Shown piece after piece: positions 34,494-41,292 of a stretch of 64,000 bases of DNA. The notes beneath the pieces are model-generated. The model did not search any database. It saw nothing but the letters and a program-made list of their open reading frames with translations, and was not told the origin of the DNA. The first letter of the stretch is position 1. Each line of letters starts with the position of its first letter. The DNA is from JAKCDU01 sp035551615. Its GTDB lineage: Bacteria; Actinomycetota; Acidimicrobiia; Acidimicrobiales; Palsa-688. Location: positions 1-64,000 of the forward strand of contig DASZNC010000146.1 of assembly GCA_035551615.1 (NCBI GenBank), read 5' to 3'. The position numbers and the translations under genes are program-made.

Positions 34494-34913
34494 TTGTCAC
34501 TGAGCAGTCGTGACGAGATCATCGGCATCGGGTGGGGATTCCCGATGTACTTCAACGCCGCCGGCGGAGTGGGCCTGTCGTCGCAGGGACGGAAGTTGGA
34601 GGAGAGCATCCGTCTGATCCTGTCGACGGCGGTCGGAGAACGGCCGATGCGACCCCGCTTCGGATGCCGGATACACGACCATGTTTTCGGTGTGATCAAC
34701 GACGAGACCATCAATTCGATGAGCCTGGCCGTCAAAGAGTCGCTGAAGATGTGGGAGCCGCGGATTCTGGTGAAGGACGTGACTGTCACCCAGGACCCGG
34801 ATGAGCAGTCGCTCGTCTGGATCGACGTCAGCTACGAGCCCAAGGACACCAACGACAGGCGGAACCTGGTGTTCCCGTTCTATTCCATACCTGTTGAGGA
34901 GGCGGCCGAATGA
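34494..34913 (+). CDS. gp25-like baseplate wedge protein (Pvc9-type)
   Basis: This 139-residue GPW/gp25 protein has GIGWGFPMYFNAAGG, the conserved EESIRLILSTAVGERPMRP with the family EPR-like loop (RFGCRIHDHVFG), and a C-terminal strand (LVWIDVSYEPKDT). gp25 initiates sheath polymerisation on the baseplate. TTG 34494 is the start, preceded by GAAAGGAAGAG. It overlaps the baseplate J gene by four bases (ATGA), so the two are coupled. Confidence 0.92.
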   Translation: MSLSSRDEIIGIGWGFPMYFNAAGGVGLSSQGRKLEESIRLILSTAVGERPMRPRFGCRIHDHVFGVINDETINSMSLAVKESLKMWEPRILVKDVTVTQDPDEQSLVWIDVSYEPKDTNDRRNLVFPFYSIPVEEAAE

Positions 34914-36862
34914 CTCTGCCCACCCCCGAACTCGATGACCGCACCTTCCAGAATCTGGTCGACGACGCCAAGCGTCTGGTCCAGGTGCGATGCCCCGAGT
35001 GGACCGATCACAACGTCTCCGATCCGGGCGTCACGCTCATCGAGACCTTCGCGTATGTCACCAGTCAGCTGATCTACCGGCTCAACCGGGTGCCCGACCG
35101 CCTCTACGTCAAGTTCCTCGAACTGATCGGAGTCCGGCTCCTGCCGCCCACGCCGGCACGGGCCCAGCTGACGTTCTGGCTGTCGGCCCCCCAACCGGGC
35201 CCGGTCGTGATTCCGGCCGGCTCCCTTGCCGCCACTCTGCGCACGGACACGGAGCAGGCCATCTCCTTCTCGACGACGACGGAGCTGCCGATCAATCCGT
35301 CCTCCGTCGGTGGGATGTACACCTCCGGATCGGAGGACGGCGGTCCGTGGACGAACCGCGAAGTCGAGATGAGCCAGCCCGGTGGATTCCCGGCGTTCTC
35401 CGATGTGCCTCAGCCCGGGGAGGCCCTGGTCATCGCTCTGGACGAGGCGGTGCCGTCCTGTGTGATCCGTCTCCGGTTCAAGTGCCGGGTAGAAGGGGTG
35501 GGTGTCGATCCGGCCAATCCGCCGCTGCAGTGGCAGGCCTGGAACGGCTCGGGTTGGGAGGTCTGCGTCGTCGAGTCCGACGGCACCGGGGGATTGAATA
35601 CGAACGGTGACGTCATCCTGCACATGCCCCGCAACCACGAGAACGCCGTGATCGCCGGACGACTGGCCGGCTGGGTGCGTTGCCATGTGACGCCGAACGC
35701 CGACAATCAGCCGGCGTATTCGTCCTCACCTCTGATCGACGGCTTGGAGGCGGCGACGATCGGTGGCACGACCGAGGCCATCCACGCGGAGATCATCGAG
35801 ACGGAGGACCTCGGCGAGTCGGAGGGGATCGCCGGGCAGCGTTTCGAGTTGCAGCGGCGTCCGGTCCTCGGCGGGGTCATCCCGCCCATCGTGGAAGCGT
35901 CGAGCGAGGACGGCTGGGTCGAGTGGACCAGCGTCACCGACTTCTCCCGGAGCGGAGAGAGCGACCGGCATTTCGTGCTAGACGCAGCCATGGGAGAGGT
36001 GCAGTTCGGGCCGGCCATTCGGGTGCCTACCGGCGACATCGTGAGCTACGGCGCCGTCCCCCCTCAGGCCTCGCACCTCCGGATCCGGGGCTACGCCATC
36101 GGCGGCGGGCGGAGCGGCAACGTCGGCCCGCGCACGATCAGCGTCCTGAAGTCCTCCATTCCGTATGTGTCGCGGGTCGAGAACCGAGGTGCCGCCCAGG
36201 GGGGAGTGGACGGGGAGACCATCGACCAGGCCAAGGTGCGGGGACCGCTCCTGCTGCGGGCCCGCGGTCGGGCCGTGACGGCGGACGACTTCGAACAGTT
36301 GACGAGAGAGGCCGCACCGGAGATCGCCCGGGTGCGTTGTTACACAGCCGAGGACGGGAGCGACCCAGGCGCCGTAAGGGTCCAGATCGTGCCAACGTCT
36401 ACCGCGCAGAACGGGCGCATCGAGTTCGAGGACCTCCTCCCGGACGAGAGCACCCTCGATGCCATCTCCGAGCGTCTGGGGTCGGCCCGCCTGGTGGGCA
36501 CCCGGGTCCTCATCGAGCCCCCGCAGTATCAGGGGGTGACCGTGGTGGCCCGGCTGAAGTCGAAGCCCAAGGCCGACCCGAATCGGGTTCAGGCGGAGGC
36601 CCTCGACCTCCTCTACGCCTATATCAACCCGATCAACGGCGGTCCCGAACGCGACGGGTGGCCTTTTGGCCGCCCGGTGCAGGCGGGTGAGATCTACGGC
36701 GTCCTGCAGAAGGTGGCCGGCTTGGACATGGTCGACGACGTGATTCTCTTCGCCGCCAACCCGGTGAGCGGAGATCGGGGTCCGGCGCTGACCCGGATCG
36801 ACATGGTCGACAACGCCCTCGCCTTCTCCTTCGAGCACGAAGTGCTCGTCGAATCGTCGTAG
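34910..36862 (+). CDS. baseplate J-like wedge protein (Pvc11-type)
   Basis: This 650-residue protein starts with TPELDDRTFQNLVDDAKRLV and WTDHNVSDPGVTLIETFAYV, the N-terminal signature of the putative baseplate assembly (J/gp6) group. A beta-rich insert (200-340) contains ESSEDGWVEWTSVTDFS and a fold ending LRIRGYAIGGGRSGNVG. The conserved C-terminal half has TADDFEQLTREAAPEIARVR and IEPPQYQGVTVVARLKSK. It forms the wedge ring around the hub together with gp25 and tail protein I. Only one J-like gene is present, where PVC has two (Pvc11 and Pvc12). Confidence 0.92.
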   Translation: MTLPTPELDDRTFQNLVDDAKRLVQVRCPEWTDHNVSDPGVTLIETFAYVTSQLIYRLNRVPDRLYVKFLELIGVRLLPPTPARAQLTFWLSAPQPGPVVIPAGSLAATLRTDTEQAISFSTTTELPINPSSVGGMYTSGSEDGGPWTNREVEMSQPGGFPAFSDVPQPGEALVIALDEAVPSCVIRLRFKCRVEGVGVDPANPPLQWQAWNGSGWEVCVVESDGTGGLNTNGDVILHMPRNHENAVIAGRLAGWVRCHVTPNADNQPAYSSSPLIDGLEAATIGGTTEAIHAEIIETEDLGESEGIAGQRFELQRRPVLGGVIPPIVEASSEDGWVEWTSVTDFSRSGESDRHFVLDAAMGEVQFGPAIRVPTGDIVSYGAVPPQASHLRIRGYAIGGGRSGNVGPRTISVLKSSIPYVSRVENRGAAQGGVDGETIDQAKVRGPLLLRARGRAVTADDFEQLTREAAPEIARVRCYTAEDGSDPGAVRVQIVPTSTAQNGRIEFEDLLPDESTLDAISERLGSARLVGTRVLIEPPQYQGVTVVARLKSKPKADPNRVQAEALDLLYAYINPINGGPERDGWPFGRPVQAGEIYGVLQKVAGLDMVDDVILFAANPVSGDRGPALTRIDMVDNALAFSFEHEVLVESS

Positions 36863-36870
36863 GGCCCGAC

Positions 36871-37413
36871 ATGAGAGGAACGGTCAGGGGGCTGCGCAGC
36901 GCCCAGCGCATCGGAGACATGCTTCCGGGCGTCTACCAGGACAATGACCCGGTGATGCTGGCTTTCACCCAGGGTCTCGACGAGGTACTCGCGCCGATAC
37001 CCGGCGTTCTTGACAGCCTCGGTGCCTACATCGATCCTCAGCTGGCGCCTCCGGACTTCCTGGGTTGGCTGGCCACCTGGGTGGGCGTCGACCTGGATGA
37101 GAACTGGGCGTTGGATCGCCAACGCTCGTGGGTCGGGAATGCCGTGAACCTTTTTCACGAACTCGGCACTGAAGAAGGGCTCCGCAAGCATCTAGAATTC
37201 GCCACTGGAGGGCGAGTCGAGATCGAGGACAGCGGAGGTATTGCCGTGTCGCAGTTGCCAGGAGCTGACCTTCCGGGTGATCCGGAACCTCGAGTCTCTG
37301 TTCGGGTGTTCGTATCCGACCCCGACAGTGTGGACATCCCCACGATCAACCGGCTGATCATCAGTGCCAAGCCGGCGTGGGTGGCCCACAGCCTCGAGGT
37401 TCTACAGGGATGA
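36871..37413 (+). CDS. tail protein I (gpI)-like baseplate protein
   Basis: This 180-residue protein of the phage tail protein I family has MLPGVYQDNDPVMLAFTQGL, DPQLAPPDFLGWLATWVGVD, the conserved LFHELGTEEGLRKHLEFATG, and a final AKPAWVAHSLEVLQG strand. It completes the wedge next to the J-like protein. No tail fibre gene follows, unlike in phages and PVC, so target recognition must lie elsewhere or be absent. Its stop overlaps the start of the Pro/Gln/Met-rich gene (ATGA), indicating translational coupling. Confidence 0.9.
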   Translation: MRGTVRGLRSAQRIGDMLPGVYQDNDPVMLAFTQGLDEVLAPIPGVLDSLGAYIDPQLAPPDFLGWLATWVGVDLDENWALDRQRSWVGNAVNLFHELGTEEGLRKHLEFATGGRVEIEDSGGIAVSQLPGADLPGDPEPRVSVRVFVSDPDSVDIPTINRLIISAKPAWVAHSLEVLQG

Positions 37414-40400
37414 GGATCTGCGGCAGCTGTCAGTTCCCGAATAGCGCCGCCGCCGTCAACTGTGAGGTGTGCGGAGCGGTGCTGCCACCCCCGGGCCAGG
37501 CGCCGGCCCCGCCCGCTCCGCCGCCCGCCGCCGCCCCGCCGCCCGACCCGAAGAAGCGCGGCTTCTCAGCCGCCAAGGGGATGCTGTCCAAGCTGAACGA
37601 CGTCGTCTACATGGGCGTTCCGAGCCAGGAGAAGATCGACCCCCCTCCGCCGATGCCACCGGGTCCGGGGCGACCGGGAATGGGGCCTCCGGGCGCCGCC
37701 GGCCCCCGACCGGGACCGCCCGGCGCCGGCCCCCAACAGGGCCCGCCTCCCCAGGGGATGCCGCCGCAGGGAGGGCCGCCTCGACCCGGTGGACCTCCGG
37801 GGCCTGGACCGCAGGGCATGCCTCCGCAGGGCATGGCTCAGCAGGGGCCTCAAGGTCCCCAGGGCATGGGTCCACAGGGTGGGCCTCCGAGACCTGGACC
37901 GCCTCCGCAGGGAATGCCGCCGCAGGGACCTCCGCCACAGCAGATGCAGCAGGCTCCTCCGCCACAGGCGATGCAGCAGGGACCACCTCAGCAGCAGATG
38001 CAGCAGCAGGGTATGCCCCCCCGGGGTTACGCCTCGCCGCAGCAGGGTCCGCCGCAGATGCAGCAGCAGGGACCGCAGCAGCAGCAACAAATGTCGCCAG
38101 GACCCTCCACACAGCAGATGCAAGGCATGCCGGGTCAGCAGCAGATGCCGCAAGGCCCTCCGACTCAGCAGATGCCTCAGGGTCCGGCCTCGCAACAGCA
38201 GATGCCGCAAGGGCCCCCGCCCCAGCAGATGCCGCAGCAGATGCAGGGAATGCCTGCTCAGCAGCGGATGCCTCAGGGTCCGGCCCCGCAAGAGCAGATG
38301 CCGCAAGGGCCCCCGCCGCAGCAGATGCCGCAAGGGCCCCCGCCGCAGCAGATGCCGCAGCAGATGCAAGGGTTGCCTGCTCAGCAGCCGATGCCGCAGC
38401 AGATGCCGCTCCAGGGTCCGCCTCCGCAGCAGCAGATGCCGCAAGGGCCCCCACCGCAGCAGCAGATGCCGCAAGGACCCCCGCAGCAGCAGATGCCTCA
38501 GGGTCCGCCTCCGCAGCAGATGCAGGGGATGCCTCCTCAGCAGCCGATGGCCCAGCAGCAAGCAGTGACCCAGCAGAGTCCGCCGGGTCCTGCGCCGCAG
38601 CAGATGCAGGGGATGCCTGCCCAGCAGGGGATGGCCGAGCAGCAGATGCCACCCCAGCAGCAGATGCCACCGCAGGGTCCGCCCCCTCCGCAGCAGCAGA
38701 TGCCGCCGGGTCCTCCCCTGCAGCAGCAGGCAGTACAACAGATGCCTTCGCAGCAGCAGATGCCTTCCCAGCAGATGCAGGGGGTGCCTCCTCAGCAGCC
38801 GATGGCACCGCAGCAGATGTCGCAGCAGGGTCCGCCTCCGCAGCAGGGTCTGCCGCCTCAGCAGCTGCAGGGCATGTCGCCCCAGCAGCAGATGCAGCAA
38901 GGTCCTCCGCCGCCGCAGATGCAAGGTATGACTGCTCAGCAGCCGCTGACTCAGCAGCAGCCGGTGGCTCAGCAGCAGATGCCCCCGCAGGGTCCGCCTC
39001 CGCAGCAGCAAGGCCCTCTGCCGCAGCAGGCGCAAGGGATGCCACCCCAGCAGCAGATGCCGCAGGGTCCGCCCCCGCAGCAGATGCCGCAGCAGCAGAT
39101 GCCGCAGCAGCAGATGCCCCAGGGTCCGCCTCCGCAGCAGCAGATTCCCCCGGTTCCTGCGCCGCAGCAGATGCAGGGGATGCCGCTGCAGCAGCCGATG
39201 CCGCAGCAGCAGATGCCGCAGCAGGGTCCGCCTCCGCAGCAGCAGATGCAGCAAGGCCCTCTGCCGCAGCAGATGCAGGGCGTGCCACCCCAGCAACAGA
39301 TGCCGCCGCAGCAGATGCCTCAGCAGCCGATGCCTCAGCAGCAGATGCCGCCGCAGGGTCCGCCTCCGCAGCAGCGGATGCAGCAAGGCCCACTGCCGCA
39401 GCAGATGCAACAGATGCCCCAGCAACAGATGCCGCAGCAACAGATGCCTCAGGGCATGCCGCCGCAGCAGATGCAGGGAACGCCGCCACAGCAGGGCATG
39501 GGTCCGCCCAGGGGGCCACAGCCGGGACCCGGCGGACCTCCGCAAGGACCGCCTCCCGGAGGTCCCCGCCCCCAGGGACCTCCACAGGGCGTCGGCGCCC
39601 AAGGCCCTCCTCAGGCACAGTCGCCGACCGCTCCCCAGATGCCCGGCAAGCCGTCCAAGCGGAGTCTCCTCTCGAAGCTGGCCTCGACGGCGATGTATGC
39701 CGGCGTGCCGAAACAGGAGAAGGTCGATCCACCGCCGATGCCACTCCCCGGACCGGGAGGGCGGCCCGGTGGCCCCATGGGGCCCGGTCCACAAGGGGGT
39801 ATGCGGCCGGGCATGCAGGGCCCTCCGCCACAACAAGGAATGCAGCAACGCCCTCCCGGGCCGCCGCCCCAGGGACCGGGCCAGGGCCCCCCTCCTCAAC
39901 AGGGCATGCAACAGCGTCCTCCCGGCCCCCCGCCTCAGGGACCGGGCCAGGGTCCCCCGCCACAGCAAGGAATGCAGCAACGCCCCCCCGGGCCTCCGGG
40001 CGGACCGCCTGGCATGGGACCTCAACGGCCCGGCACCGGACCCGGGCAGCCGGCTCCGATGCAACCTGGTGGCCGCCCGGTCGTACAACAGGGCACGCCC
40101 CCACCGGCGGCGCCGGTGTCGAGGCCTACGGCGAACGTGCCCACCCAGAACCAGTCCCCGACCTCGCGGGTGGTCAACGTGCCCACCGTGGCCGTGTCCG
40201 CCGTCACCGTTTCACCGGTGCCGGGTGTGCCTCCCCAGGGACCGTCGATCGCCGGCCCTATCGTCGGCTCCGACGAGATCGACCGCTGGGGCCAGCAGGC
40301 CGTCCGCTCGCACGGACCCATCGCCGACCGGCCACCGATACGCCCCCAGGAGCGATCGGCTCCGAGCCGTCCCTTGCAGACGGGCGATCTGGAGTGTTCC

Positions 40401-40541
40401 TCCTGCGGCGAGGCCTGCCCGCCTGAGATGAGCTACTGCCGGCGGTGCGGACGCAGCCTGAAGGACGCCCGGGTAGTCGGGCCTTCCCGGTGGCAGAAAC
40501 TCAAGTCGAAGCTCGAGAGCGAGAAGGAACCGCCCATCTGA
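37410..40541 (+). CDS. giant Pro/Gln/Met-rich protein with zinc ribbons at both ends
   Basis: I do not recognise this 1,043-residue protein as a known family. An N-terminal zinc ribbon (C4, C7, C18, C21) is followed by a module ending MGVPSQEKIDPPPPMPPGPG (residues about 50-90). Then comes low-complexity sequence of PQQQMPQGPP and MQGMP type (about 95-740), a second copy of the module (about 750-790, MYAGVPKQEKVDPPPMPLPG), a second Gly/Pro/Gln tract, and a C-terminal zinc ribbon (C996, C999, C1010, C1013) with a basic tail. ATG 37410 overlaps the tail protein I stop. Coupling to the baseplate operon and lack of any other tape-measure gene make a length ruler or assembly scaffold the leading guess. 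Confidence 0.85.
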   Translation: MRICGSCQFPNSAAAVNCEVCGAVLPPPGQAPAPPAPPPAAAPPPDPKKRGFSAAKGMLSKLNDVVYMGVPSQEKIDPPPPMPPGPGRPGMGPPGAAGPRPGPPGAGPQQGPPPQGMPPQGGPPRPGGPPGPGPQGMPPQGMAQQGPQGPQGMGPQGGPPRPGPPPQGMPPQGPPPQQMQQAPPPQAMQQGPPQQQMQQQGMPPRGYASPQQGPPQMQQQGPQQQQQMSPGPSTQQMQGMPGQQQMPQGPPTQQMPQGPASQQQMPQGPPPQQMPQQMQGMPAQQRMPQGPAPQEQMPQGPPPQQMPQGPPPQQMPQQMQGLPAQQPMPQQMPLQGPPPQQQMPQGPPPQQQMPQGPPQQQMPQGPPPQQMQGMPPQQPMAQQQAVTQQSPPGPAPQQMQGMPAQQGMAEQQMPPQQQMPPQGPPPPQQQMPPGPPLQQQAVQQMPSQQQMPSQQMQGVPPQQPMAPQQMSQQGPPPQQGLPPQQLQGMSPQQQMQQGPPPPQMQGMTAQQPLTQQQPVAQQQMPPQGPPPQQQGPLPQQAQGMPPQQQMPQGPPPQQMPQQQMPQQQMPQGPPPQQQIPPVPAPQQMQGMPLQQPMPQQQMPQQGPPPQQQMQQGPLPQQMQGVPPQQQMPPQQMPQQPMPQQQMPPQGPPPQQRMQQGPLPQQMQQMPQQQMPQQQMPQGMPPQQMQGTPPQQGMGPPRGPQPGPGGPPQGPPPGGPRPQGPPQGVGAQGPPQAQSPTAPQMPGKPSKRSLLSKLASTAMYAGVPKQEKVDPPPMPLPGPGGRPGGPMGPGPQGGMRPGMQGPPPQQGMQQRPPGPPPQGPGQGPPPQQGMQQRPPGPPPQGPGQGPPPQQGMQQRPPGPPGGPPGMGPQRPGTGPGQPAPMQPGGRPVVQQGTPPPAAPVSRPTANVPTQNQSPTSRVVNVPTVAVSAVTVSPVPGVPPQGPSIAGPIVGSDEIDRWGQQAVRSHGPIADRPPIRPQERSAPSRPLQTGDLECSSCGEACPPEMSYCRRCGRSLKDARVVGPSRWQKLKSKLESEKEPPI

Positions 40542-40560
40542 GCCCAAAGTCACACGTGAT

Positions 40561-40578
40561 TGGCACCAAAATGGCACT
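40561..40578. promoter_or_regulatory. direct heptamer repeat TGGCAC(C/T) with 11-bp period
   Basis: TGGCACC (40561) and TGGCACT (40572) are separated by AAAA, giving an 11-bp period. SARP regulators bind direct heptamers with this spacing, and a SARP-containing regulator is encoded at 41293-44265. The repeat lies about 70 bases before the NarL/LuxR-type gene. Confidence 0.4.
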
Positions 40579-40647
40579 GGCCGTGAACTGAAGTGATTCC
40601 GGCCCGTGCCATCCTCATGGCGGACCGCGCCAGGGGAGAGGGGCCAG

Positions 40648-41283
40648 ATGTCACTGACGATCAGGGACCAGTTGTCTGTTCGGGTCATCGCACCGGATGC
40701 GATCACCCGCGACGGTCTCATCGCCCAACTGCGGAGCCGGCCCGGAGTCACCGTCGCCGAGGACCCGCAGGACTACGTGAGCGTGAGCGTGGTGGTGGCC
40801 GACGAGGTCGACAGCTGGGTGTTGCAGGCCATTCGCCGGGCGCGGGCCGAGGGGCCGGCCAAAGTCGTGCTGGTCGCCGCCCGGCTCGATGAGAAAGCGG
40901 TATTCGAAGCCGTCGAGGCCGGCATCGGCAGTGTCCTGTGGCGCAGCCGGGCCAGCATCGAGACCATCGTCGACGCCGCCCGGGCCACGGCCGAGGGCCA
41001 CGGGGTACTGCCCCCGGACCTGATCGGCCGACTGCTGGATCAGGTCGGCGCGATCCAGCGCGACGTCCTCATACCGCGCGGGCTCGGCTACAGCGGCTTG
41101 AGCACCCGCGAGGCCGACGTTCTCCGGTTGGTTGCAGATGGGATGGACAGCGCCGAGGTGGCTCGTGAGCTGTTCTGCTCCGAGCGGACGGTGAAGACGA
41201 TCATCCACGACGTCACCAACCGGCTGAATCTCCGGAATCGGACCCATGCGGTGGCTTATGCCCTCCGCCAGGGGTTGATCTGA
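40648..41283 (+). CDS. NarL/LuxR-type transcription regulator with degenerate receiver
   Basis: This 211-residue protein has a receiver-like N-terminal domain (1-120) and a C-terminal LuxR helix-turn-helix (LSTREADVLRLVADGMDSAE, then SERTVKTIIHDVTNRLNL). In the receiver the conserved Lys position reads Arg (SVLWRSRAS) and the N-terminal acidic pair is a single Asp, so ordinary phosphorylation is doubtful. ATG 40648 has a GGGGAGAGGGG Shine-Dalgarno; an upstream in-frame ATG (40606) is less likely. It lies 107 bases after the last gene of the injection-system operon and is convergent with a large SARP regulator. Control of the injection system is inferred from position only. Confidence 0.88.
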   Translation: MSLTIRDQLSVRVIAPDAITRDGLIAQLRSRPGVTVAEDPQDYVSVSVVVADEVDSWVLQAIRRARAEGPAKVVLVAARLDEKAVFEAVEAGIGSVLWRSRASIETIVDAARATAEGHGVLPPDLIGRLLDQVGAIQRDVLIPRGLGYSGLSTREADVLRLVADGMDSAEVARELFCSERTVKTIIHDVTNRLNLRNRTHAVAYALRQGLI

Positions 41284-41292
41284 CCCGGCGCG

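Noticed and set aside
37456..40426. Very long open frames on both strands overlapping the Pro/Gln/Met-rich gene (for example 37456-40104 minus and 37469-40426 plus)
   Set aside because: They arise because the repeated CAG, ATG and CCG codons read without stops in other frames (poly-Ala/Ser or Arg/Leu products). The chosen frame has zinc ribbons at both ends and is coupled to the preceding gene.
26005..40541. Prophage
   Set aside because: Only tail-type genes are present; there is no integrase, terminase, portal, capsid, holin or attachment repeat.
26005..40541. Type VI secretion system
   Set aside because: No TssJLM membrane complex, ClpV or two-part TssBC sheath is seen; the single sheath, DUF4157, DUF4255 and LysM collar fit an eCIS-type particle better.
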